NCBI GenBank assembly: GCA_016214005.1
Contig: JACRPK010000018.1
Location: forward strand, 1-49,555
Direction: 5' to 3'
DNA length: 49,555 bases
DNA from: Candidatus Wolfebacteria bacterium
Lineage (GTDB): Bacteria > Patescibacteriota > Minisyncoccia > UBA6257 > UBA9933
Position 1 is the first letter of the stretch, and each line of letters opens with the position of its first letter. The notes under the pieces are model-generated. The model was not told where the DNA came from. It saw only the letters and a program-made list of their open reading frames with translations, and did no database searches. Shown here in pieces: positions 25,899-33,642 of this stretch. Both the position numbers and the translations under genes were made by a program.

Positions 25899-27362
25899 TT
25901 ATTTTATAAGTTTTTCAAGATCAAGAGTTTGATCAATTCTGATTTGCTTTACGAATTCCGGAACGTGGCTTACGAGAATCATCGCGCCTTCATATTTATC
26001 AAGCGCTTTGGCGATTATTGGAATATGGCGAAAATTGATGTGATTTGTCGGCTCGTCTAAAATCAAAAGTCCGGGACGCTCAAGCGTGAGTCTGGCAAAA
26101 GCCACCAGCCCTTTTTGGCCCTCGGAAAGCGAGCCGATTTTAGTTTTTAAAATTTCCGCGTCAATAAGAAATCCGGCCGCGCAGGATCGGAGCTCTTGTT
26201 CAGTGCCGCTTTTCATGGCATCAGCAAGAGTTTTATAAACCGTTTCATTAAAATCTAAAGTTGAAAAATCCTGGCGGTAATATCCAATGCGGATGCCTTC
26301 GGCGATATGTTCGCCTTTGGCGTGACCGCTGGCCAATTTTTCAAGCAAAGTTGTTTTTCCGATGCCGTTTGGTCCGGTCAAAAGCATCCTTTCATTTTTT
26401 TTCAAAGTGATATCTACTTTTTTTGAAACCGGTTTATGTTTTTGCATAATAGAAACAGATTTTAATTCAAGCAAGCGGCCGGTGATGTCTTCTTGGCAGG
26501 GAATAAAAAAGTTTTTAATGGTTTTATCTTCCTGGCGGACTTCAACAATATCCTCTTCAAGGTCTTCTATTTTTTCTCTCATTTTTCGTGCCACATCGCG
26601 CATATGTCCGCCTTTTTGGGCAAAAAAATTCATTTGCTCTTTGCGGTGTTGGATATCTTTTTCAAGCCGGACATTTTTCATCCGTTCGCGTTCAAGTCTT
26701 GTTTCGATTTCTTTGACCACATCAAAATAATCGCCGACATACTGTTCAATTTTATGGGTAAAAACGTCAAGATAAAGCACGCCATGAGTGAAAGAATTTA
26801 AAAAATCCGCGTCATGGGAGATAACAATACAAGTTTTTTTATAATCAACAAGAAATTTAGTAAGGTGAGCAATGCCATCTTTATCTAAATTATTAGTCGG
26901 CTCGTCAAGCAATAAAATATCCGGGTTTTGGATAAGGGCAAAAGCTAAAAGAAGTCTTGCCTGCTGACCGCCGGAAAATGATTTAATAATTTTATCATGG
27001 GGAGTTTTTAAATTTACCGCTTCGAGGACATTGTCTATGCGCGGATCAATATCATAAACTTTTTCTTTAAATGCTTTTTCAAAAAATTCTCGCACCGTTA
27101 AATCCATTTGATCGCGGGGGATTACTTGGCGCGAAACAGCGATACTGAGAGATTTATTAATATTTATTGCTCCTGATTCTGAACTCAATGAACCAGTAAT
27201 CAACTGAAAAATAGTGCTTTTGCCGGCGCCATTTTGCCCCATTAGCGTTATTTTCGCTCCTTGACGCACGGAAAAACTAGCCTCATTGAGAATTTGTTTA
27301 TTGTGTCCGTATTCAAACGACACGTTGTCAAATCTGATTATAACTCCTCCATTTTGCGCCAT
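25899..27362 (-). CDS. ABC-F family ATP-binding protein
   Basis: two ABC domains (GQNGAGKST, SFSGGQQARLLLAFAL; GPNGIGKTTL, SLSEGQKGLVAFARL) with linker. Confidence 0.92.
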   Translation of the reverse strand: MAQNGGVIIRFDNVSFEYGHNKQILNEASFSVRQGAKITLMGQNGAGKSTIFQLITGSLSSESGAININKSLSIAVSRQVIPRDQMDLTVREFFEKAFKEKVYDIDPRIDNVLEAVNLKTPHDKIIKSFSGGQQARLLLAFALIQNPDILLLDEPTNNLDKDGIAHLTKFLVDYKKTCIVISHDADFLNSFTHGVLYLDVFTHKIEQYVGDYFDVVKEIETRLERERMKNVRLEKDIQHRKEQMNFFAQKGGHMRDVARKMREKIEDLEEDIVEVRQEDKTIKNFFIPCQEDITGRLLELKSVSIMQKHKPVSKKVDITLKKNERMLLTGPNGIGKTTLLEKLASGHAKGEHIAEGIRIGYYRQDFSTLDFNETVYKTLADAMKSGTEQELRSCAAGFLIDAEILKTKIGSLSEGQKGLVAFARLTLERPGLLILDEPTNHINFRHIPIIAKALDKYEGAMILVSHVPEFVKQIRIDQTLDLEKLIK

Positions 27363-27445
27363 AGTTTATTAGGCTACCTTATTTTGTTTAAAATTGGAAG
27401 AGAAAAGTTGCGACAAATTTTATTTGCAGTTATAATCAAATTCTT

Positions 27446-28465
27446 ATGACTTTTAAAATCAACAAATTGCCAAAATCAAAAATAAGTCTGTCTATTGTTA
27501 TTGGAGAAGAGGATATGAAAAAATATGCCGATAAAGCGGCTGAAAATTTTGCCAGTCAGGTGAGCGTTAAGGGATTCCGTCCCGGCAAAGCTCCAAAAGA
27601 AATCATCATCCAGCATATCGGGCAAGAGCGGATAAATAACGAAATTCTTGATGTTGCCGTTAACGATACATACAAAAAAATTATTATTGAAAATAAAATT
27701 GATACAGTCGGCTATCCGGAAATAAAAATAGTAAAATTTGTGCCCAATCAAGAATTGGAATACACGGCCGAAACAGCAATATTGCCGGAAATTATTTTGG
27801 CGGATTATAAAGGAATTGCCAAAGTTACCGGAAAAAGCGAAAAACAGGAAATTAAAGTTGAAGAAAAAGAAGTTGAAAATACTTTAAAATGGCTTGCGGA
27901 TTCTCATGCCCAATATTCAAAATTGGAAAAACCTCTGGAAATAAATGACGAATTCGCGAAAATGTTCGGCAAATTTGAGAACCTTGAACAATTAAAAAAT
28001 AATATCAGGGAAAATATTCTTGCCGAAAAAAAACACGCTGAAAAAGAAAAATCCAGAGTTGATTTGATTTCGAAAATAGCCGAAAAATCAAAAATGGATA
28101 TTCCGGAAGCGATGATAAATTTTGAAACAGATAAAATGATTCATGATTTAAAGCATAATCTTGAACATCAAAAAGTCGAATTTTCAAAATATCTGGCGGA
28201 TTCAAAGAAAACCGAAGAAGACTTGAAAAAAGATTTTCACAATAAAGCGGTTGAAAAAATAAAAATCGCGCTGGTTATCAAAGAAATTGGCAGGGCAGAG
28301 AATATTAAAATCAGCGATGAAGAATTATCTAAAAAAATAATGGAAATTTCTCTTTCTTTGGGAAAAGAAAAAGAACATATTGATTCCGAAAGACTGCGCG
28401 CTTATGCCAGTGATGTTCTTAGCAATGAAAAAGTGTTCGGGCTGTTAGGGGGATTTTTGGAATAA
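27446..28465 (+). CDS. tig: trigger factor (short form)
   Basis: ribosome-binding N-terminus VSVKGFRPGKAPKEIIIQHIGQERI and helical C-terminal domain. Confidence 0.88.
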   Translation: MTFKINKLPKSKISLSIVIGEEDMKKYADKAAENFASQVSVKGFRPGKAPKEIIIQHIGQERINNEILDVAVNDTYKKIIIENKIDTVGYPEIKIVKFVPNQELEYTAETAILPEIILADYKGIAKVTGKSEKQEIKVEEKEVENTLKWLADSHAQYSKLEKPLEINDEFAKMFGKFENLEQLKNNIRENILAEKKHAEKEKSRVDLISKIAEKSKMDIPEAMINFETDKMIHDLKHNLEHQKVEFSKYLADSKKTEEDLKKDFHNKAVEKIKIALVIKEIGRAENIKISDEELSKKIMEISLSLGKEKEHIDSERLRAYASDVLSNEKVFGLLGGFLE

Positions 28466-28541
28466 AACGAATTTTTGCTGTGCATTTAGATAAAACACTC
28501 ACAAACTTTTGAAATTATTTTACCAATTTATCCTTACTTGG

Positions 28542-28612
28542 CTGCGGGACTAGGGATCGAACCTAGAATTCCTGCTTCAAAGGCAGGCGTGTTACCATTG
28601 CACTATCCCGCA
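28542..28612 (-). tRNA. tRNA-Gln (anticodon TTG)
   Basis: minus-strand cloverleaf: acceptor tgcggga/tcccgca, anticodon arm cctgc-ctTTGaa-gcagg, T-arm ctagg-ttcgatc-cctag. Confidence 0.9.
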
Positions 28613-29287
28613 ATTTTTTACTATTCCATCAATCCATCCACTGATTTTTCTATTTAAATTTGTACTTTTCTTTATACATATTCTTAATAATCCATAATAA
28701 TCTATCCCTGTATTTTTTCTTTTTGTTCGAATTTTATTAGTTTTATAATAAATACGATCAAATTTATATTTTGGACTATTTGTGATTTTTGACCAATATT
28801 TAATTGTTTGAGTATTTTTATTTTTTAGATTTTCATGAGTATATATTTCAAAAAATATATCTGAATCAGGAATTTTTAATATTTCTTTTAACCATTTTAA
28901 AAATAATTTAATCATTAATGGGTCCCCATTACTGAAAACGACTTTTTGAGATACATTATGTTCTTTTTGTTTCGCGCCTTCAGCCCAATATAAAGAAATA
29001 CCTATTAGCCATAATTCTCTATTTGAAATGTTTTTTATTTCTGAAATAGCTTTATTTTTAATAAACTGAGTTATTTCAATTCGTTGGTTTCTTTTTGCGA
29101 TTGCGCCACGTCGCATACTAGCCAGTTTCTTTTCTGTCAATCTTTGTTCTTGTTTCTTTGATAAATTAACCGATTTTAACCATAAAGACAAGGTTGATTT
29201 CGCGACAGGAATATGTTTAAGAATTTCAGAATAGGAAAACCCATTTCCCCGAAAATTAATAGCTTTTTCTTTCAGATTTGATTTCAT
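28592..29287 (-). CDS. HTH plus putative LAGLIDADG-like (homing endonuclease fold) protein
   Basis: N-terminal HTH (GFSYSEILKHIPVAKSTLSLWLKSVNLS), ELWLIGISLYWAEGAKQ and later GWIDGIV segment; ATG at 29287 preferred over TTG at 29341. Confidence 0.5.
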   Translation of the reverse strand: MKSNLKEKAINFRGNGFSYSEILKHIPVAKSTLSLWLKSVNLSKKQEQRLTEKKLASMRRGAIAKRNQRIEITQFIKNKAISEIKNISNRELWLIGISLYWAEGAKQKEHNVSQKVVFSNGDPLMIKLFLKWLKEILKIPDSDIFFEIYTHENLKNKNTQTIKYWSKITNSPKYKFDRIYYKTNKIRTKRKNTGIDYYGLLRICIKKSTNLNRKISGWIDGIVKNCGIVQW

Positions 29288-29341
29288 AAAAAAACAACGT
29301 TTATAATTATTAATTATATTATATCGTTGTTCGAAAATCAA

Positions 29342-30442
29342 CTACTTCAAATTCTCTATGATCGCGATTTCAAGAGGCACTATGGCAAATGGGCTATATC
29401 GCATTTCAGTATAGGCTCTAATAAGCGACTTAATCAAGCTTATTATTTTATCAGCATCAATTTTATGGCTGTGATTTTTCAAAAGTTTTAATTCGGCATC
29501 GGTTAATTCTTTTTTAAATTCATTTTCTAAGGTCGGCGCAAATTTTAACGCAAGCGTTCGGCGAAGATAATGGATTAAGTCTTTATTAAATTGTGTCAAA
29601 TTATATCCGCCTTCGTTTATTTTAGACAAATAATTTAAAGCTTTTTCAATGTTTTTTTCAGTTAAAATATCAGCGAATTCCGCTGTTTTACTAAATCCGA
29701 CTCTGCCTAAAATATTTTCAACGCTTTCAATGCCGATTTTTTCCTCCAAAGAGGCGATTTGGTCAAGCAAAGATTCGGCGTCGCGAAAACTGCCCTCGGC
29801 TGATGCGGCGATAAGATCCAAAGCGTCATCGTCGGCTTTAATTTTTTCTTCATCGCAAATTGATTTTAATTTTTCAACAATTTTTAAAAGCGGAAGTTTT
29901 TTAAAATGAAATCTTTGAGTGCGGGAAATGATAGTTGATGGCATTTTTTCCGTTTCAGTCGTTGCTAAAATAAAAATCGCGTGCTCTGGCGGCTCTTCTA
30001 AGGTTTTAAGCAAAGCGTTAAAAGCTTCTTTGGTAAGCTGGTGCGCTTCGTCAATTATATAAACTTTATATTTTGAAGAGGTAGGAGCAAATTTTATTCC
30101 TTCTTTAAGATTTCTGATTTCATCAATACCGCGGTTTGAAGCGGCGTCAATTTCTATTACATCCAGCGATTTGCCTCCATCTATTTCTTGGCAAGGTTTG
30201 CAAACATTGCAAGGTTCACCAAGCTCTTTGAATTTTTCGTCTTTTTGGCGTTTTTCGCAATTCGCGATTTTAGCGATTAAGCGGGCAGTGGTGGTTTTGC
30301 CGCTGCCGCGCGGTCCGTAAAAAAGATAAGCGTGAGCCAGCTTATCAAGCCGGCCGGCATTTTTTAAAATTTCAACAATAGTTTCTTGGCCAAGAACATC
30401 TTCAAGTTTTTTAGGGCGATATTTGCGATAAATGGCTATCAT
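29342..30442 (-). CDS. dnaX: DNA polymerase III subunit gamma (short DnaX)
   Basis: RPKKLEDVLGQETIVEILKNA, YLFYGPRGSGKTTTARL, zinc module C-x8-C-x2-C-x2-C, YIIDEAHQLTKEAFNALLKTLEEPPEH. Confidence 0.95.
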   Translation of the reverse strand: MIAIYRKYRPKKLEDVLGQETIVEILKNAGRLDKLAHAYLFYGPRGSGKTTTARLIAKIANCEKRQKDEKFKELGEPCNVCKPCQEIDGGKSLDVIEIDAASNRGIDEIRNLKEGIKFAPTSSKYKVYIIDEAHQLTKEAFNALLKTLEEPPEHAIFILATTETEKMPSTIISRTQRFHFKKLPLLKIVEKLKSICDEEKIKADDDALDLIAASAEGSFRDAESLLDQIASLEEKIGIESVENILGRVGFSKTAEFADILTEKNIEKALNYLSKINEGGYNLTQFNKDLIHYLRRTLALKFAPTLENEFKKELTDAELKLLKNHSHKIDADKIISLIKSLIRAYTEMRYSPFAIVPLEIAIIENLK

Positions 30443-30507
30443 AAATTTATTTTATCAATAATACTTGATTTATCAAGATAACATCAATATAATTTAGGTG
30501 CGGAGTA

Positions 30508-30667
30508 AATAAGTATCTTGAGCTCATATTCTATTTCGCTGAAATCTTCTCATTTAATTTAATTGGGGATATTTCAGCGGGGGAATAAGTAATTTGAGCT
30601 CATAACCATCATATTCTATTTCGCTGAAATCTTCTCATTTAATTTAATTGGGGATATTTCAGCGGGG
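30508..30667 (+). repeat. imperfect tandem duplication (about 76 and 84 bp), each unit with a hairpin and ending in the 5' end of a tRNA (agcgggg)
   Basis: both units contain gagctcat...attctatttcgctgaaatcttctcatttaatttaattggggatatttcagcgggg; stem cgctgaaat/atttcagcg. Confidence 0.92.
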
Positions 30668-30731
30668 TGGACCAGTAGCTGGTCGGAGGGCTCATAATCC
30701 TCACACGCAGGTGCAATTCCTGCCCCCGCAA
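30661..30731 (+). tRNA. divergent initiator-like tRNA-Met (anticodon CAT)
   Basis: acceptor gcgggg/ccccgc with A1/A72 mismatch, D-stem GACC/GGTC (A11-U24), anticodon arm gaggg-ctCATaa-tcctc, T-arm gcagg-tgcaatt-cctgc; short D-loop agtagct. Confidence 0.7.
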
Positions 30732-30778
30732 CAAAGATTGATAAAGGCGCAATTCCTGCCACGTAGCAGAAATGAAAA

Positions 30779-30850
30779 GCCGGCGTAGCTCAGTGGTAGA
30801 GCGAAGGACTCATAAGCCTTAGGTCAGAGGTCCGATCCCTCTCGCCGGCA
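30779..30850 (+). tRNA. tRNA with CAT anticodon (elongator Met, or Ile2 if lysidine-modified)
   Basis: acceptor gccggcg/cgccggc, D-arm gctcagtggtagagc, anticodon loop ctCATaa, T-arm agagg-tccgatc-cctct. Confidence 0.88.
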
Positions 30851-30859
30851 CACTAAATT

Positions 30860-31252
30860 ATGAAAATACCTTCGGCAAAGTCGAATAAAAAATTTCTTGC
30901 CTTTCTAGCGATTTGCGCTATAATAGGAAGCGTAATTTATATTTATTCCGGACTTAATGTTGCAAAAGCTTATAGTTTTTTTGCTCCAATAAATACTTTC
31001 GCCAAAGAAAAAATTGTTGAGCCGGTGAAAAAAGCGGCTATCTCCGGAAAAAACAGCGTTGAAAATAAATTTAAGCAGGCAAGCGCTGATTTAATTGATA
31101 TAAACACGGCAGAGGTCAAAGACAATGCTTTTTCAGCGGTTAAAAATGGAATGAATAACGGCATGAATACCATTGGAAAATTGATCGGAGTTGATGAAAA
31201 AATAATTAGCCAAAACCAAAAAATAGAAAATAATCAAAATTGCAAACAATAA
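30860..31252 (+). CDS. hypothetical protein with N-terminal TM
   Basis: ORF with basic N-terminus and TM helix LAFLAICAIIGSVIYIYSG. Confidence 0.55.
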   Translation: MKIPSAKSNKKFLAFLAICAIIGSVIYIYSGLNVAKAYSFFAPINTFAKEKIVEPVKKAAISGKNSVENKFKQASADLIDINTAEVKDNAFSAVKNGMNNGMNTIGKLIGVDEKIISQNQKIENNQNCKQ

Positions 31253-31253
31253 T

Positions 31254-31823
31254 ATGAGTTTAGCATATAACGAATTAAAACCGGGAACATACGTTGTATT
31301 TGAAGGCCAGCCTTATGAAGTGTTGGAATTTAATTTTTTGCGGATGCAGCAGCGAAAACCGGTGAGCAAAACAAAACTTAAAAATTTAATTACCGGGAAA
31401 GTCAAAGAGCAGACATTCCATCAAAGCGATGTGCTTGAAGAAGCCGGGCTTGACAAAATGGAATCTTGTTTTATTTATGAGGCTAAGGGGGCTTATTGGT
31501 TTAATGAAGTCGGCAATCCGAAAAATCGTTTTTCTTTTACTAAAGAAGAAATCGGGCGCGGAGCGGAATTTTTAAAGCCGAATATGGAAGTAACAGCGAT
31601 TAGTTTCGGCGGAAAAACTATTAATGTAGAATTGCCGATTAAAGTCGCTTATAAAGTTACCGAAGCTCCGCCGGCGATAAAAGGCAACACCGCTCAGGGA
31701 GGCGACAAGCTTGTCACAATAGAAACAGGCGCGAAAATTACAACGCCACTTTTTATCAATCAAGACGATATTATTTTGATAAACACTCAAACCGGCGAAT
31801 ATGTTGAAAGGTTTAAAGAATAA
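31254..31823 (+). CDS. efp: elongation factor P (noncanonical tip loop)
   Basis: three EF-P domains; TKLKNLITGKVKEQTFHQSD, LPIKVAYKVTEAPPAIKGNTAQGGDKLVTIETGAKITTPLFI. Confidence 0.95.
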   Translation: MSLAYNELKPGTYVVFEGQPYEVLEFNFLRMQQRKPVSKTKLKNLITGKVKEQTFHQSDVLEEAGLDKMESCFIYEAKGAYWFNEVGNPKNRFSFTKEEIGRGAEFLKPNMEVTAISFGGKTINVELPIKVAYKVTEAPPAIKGNTAQGGDKLVTIETGAKITTPLFINQDDIILINTQTGEYVERFKE

Positions 31824-33060
31824 AAAAAATAAAGGAAAAGTTTTCGTGGCAATGAGCGGCGGCGTTGATTCCAGCGTCGCTGCTTTGTTATTAAAAAAGC
31901 AAGGATACGATATTATCGGAGTTTTTATGCGTTGTTATAATTTAGACGGCTGCAGCGAACGCGATGCCGAGGATGCGCGCCGCGTGGCGGAAAAGCTTAA
32001 AATTCCTTTTTATGTTTGGGATTTTGAAAATGCTTATAAAAAGAAAGTGGTTGAATATATGGTGAAGGGATATAAAAAGGGGATTACGCCCAATCCCGAT
32101 GTGATGTGCAATCGCGAAATTAAATTCGGATTATTTTTGGATAAAGCTTTTAAAATGGGAGCTGATTATGTGGCGACGGGACACTACGTAAAAATTTCTT
32201 CGAAAACCGGCTATAAATTTTCTCCTGCGGAAAATTTTAGCCTTGACTCTCGCTCCGATGGCCATCGCAAGGCGATGGACCAAGCCCATCGGAGCTCCGA
32301 GACATTTTCTCGGAAACATTCTGAAAAGAAATTGATTTATAAAATATTCCAAGCTAAAGACAAAAACAAAGACCAGTCTTATTTTTTGTGGACTTTGACG
32401 CGGGAACAATTGAAGCATTGCCTTTTTCCGATCGGCGATTATTTGAAAAGCGAAATTAGAAAAATTGCCAAAAAAGCCAGCCTGTCGACAGCTGAAAAAA
32501 AAGATTCCCAAGGGATTTGTTTTTTGGGCAAAATTTCGCTTGATGATTTTTTAAAAAAATATATTCCGGAAAAAAAAGGAGATATTCTACTCATTATTTT
32601 TAAAGATAATGACACTTATTGCGATCGAAAGAAATGTCATCAAATTAAATATAAAAAAATAGGCGAGCATAAAGGCGCGCATTTTTACACAATTGGCCAA
32701 AGGCACGGGCTTGGCATTGGCGGTTCAAAAAAACCTTATTATGTTGTTGAAAAAAATGTGAAGAAAAATATTGTTATGGTTGCAGAAGGAGACGACAATC
32801 CGGAATTATATAAAAAAGAAATTAATCTTGTTGATGTAAATTTAATAGATTCCATTGATTTTCGTTTCGTCAAGAATGGAGTCGGAATTTTAGCACGAGT
32901 TCGTTATCGTCAGCCATTGGCATCGGCTAAATTTTATAAATTAAATGCTAAAAGCTATAAAATAATTTTCGATAAACCGCAAAAATTCATTGCCCCAGGC
33001 CAATCAGCGGTGTTTTATAATAAGAATGGCGAAATGCTTGGCGGAGGAGTTATTGTTTGA
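31801..33060 (+). CDS. mnmA: tRNA-specific 2-thiouridylase MnmA, with an insertion encoded by a palindromic element
   Basis: PP-loop AMSGGVDSSVAALLLKKQGYDIIGVFM, TPNPDVMCNREIKFG, ATGHYVKI, NKDQSYFLW, HFYTIGQRHGLGIGG. Confidence 0.95.
   Translation: MLKGLKNKKNKGKVFVAMSGGVDSSVAALLLKKQGYDIIGVFMRCYNLDGCSERDAEDARRVAEKLKIPFYVWDFENAYKKKVVEYMVKGYKKGITPNPDVMCNREIKFGLFLDKAFKMGADYVATGHYVKISSKTGYKFSPAENFSLDSRSDGHRKAMDQAHRSSETFSRKHSEKKLIYKIFQAKDKNKDQSYFLWTLTREQLKHCLFPIGDYLKSEIRKIAKKASLSTAEKKDSQGICFLGKISLDDFLKKYIPEKKGDILLIIFKDNDTYCDRKKCHQIKYKKIGEHKGAHFYTIGQRHGLGIGGSKKPYYVVEKNVKKNIVMVAEGDDNPELYKKEINLVDVNLIDSIDFRFVKNGVGILARVRYRQPLASAKFYKLNAKSYKIIFDKPQKFIAPGQSAVFYNKNGEMLGGGVIV
32253..32313 (+). repeat. in-frame palindromic insertion element inside mnmA
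   Basis: ctccgatgg (32253-32261)/ccatcggag (32286-32294) enclosing ccatcgc/gcgatgg, followed by ccgaga/tctcgg (32297-32302/32308-32313). Confidence 0.8.
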
Positions 33061-33072
33061 TAAAATTTATTA

Positions 33073-33642
33073 ATGGCACTATACACTCGCAAAGGGGACA
33101 AAGGAGATACTGGCGCGTTTGGCTGTTGCAAACGTTTTTCAAAAAGTTCAATCTTTACAGAAGCGCTTGGTTCGCTTGATGAATTAAATTCTTTTTTGGG
33201 AATTTGTAAAATAAAAGCGAATAATTTTAAATTTAAGATAAAAATCGATACTAAAACGCGTTATAGTATTTATGAAATTATTGAAAATATCCAAAATAAT
33301 CTTTTTATTATCCAGGCAAAAATCGCCGGAGCCGATAAAAAAATAACCGAAGAAAAAATTTTTGAAATCGAAAAAATAATCGATGGTATTGAAAAAGAGC
33401 TGTCATTGATTAAGAGTTTTTTTCTCCCCGGAGGCAGCGAATTGGCGGCTTATTTGGATTATGCGCGAGCTGTTTCGCGCAAGACTGAAAGAAAATCCGT
33501 AGCGCATTTTAAAAGAGAAAAAATAAAAATCAATGATGAATCGCTGACGTATTTGAATAGGCTTTCATCGCTACTTTACGCATTGGCAAGATTTGTAAAC
33601 TTTAAATTGAAAATAAAAGAAAAAACTCCGGATTACAAATGA
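33073..33642 (+). CDS. PduO-like cob(I)alamin adenosyltransferase family protein
   Basis: LYTRKGDKGDTGAFG, EALGSLDELNSFLG, FFLPGGSELAAYLDYARAVSRKTERKSV, LTYLNRLSSLLYALARFVN. Confidence 0.82.
   Translation: MALYTRKGDKGDTGAFGCCKRFSKSSIFTEALGSLDELNSFLGICKIKANNFKFKIKIDTKTRYSIYEIIENIQNNLFIIQAKIAGADKKITEEKIFEIEKIIDGIEKELSLIKSFFLPGGSELAAYLDYARAVSRKTERKSVAHFKREKIKINDESLTYLNRLSSLLYALARFVNFKLKIKEKTPDYK

Noticed and set aside
30576-30606. Possible extra tRNA relic (agcggggg...gagctcataacc) upstream of tRNA-Met
   Set aside because: Spacing and stems do not allow a cloverleaf; better explained as part of the tandem duplication.
32131-32511. Minus-strand ORF (126 aa) across the mnmA insertion
   Set aside because: Antisense of a clear mnmA reading frame; exists mainly because the palindromic insert is open on both strands.
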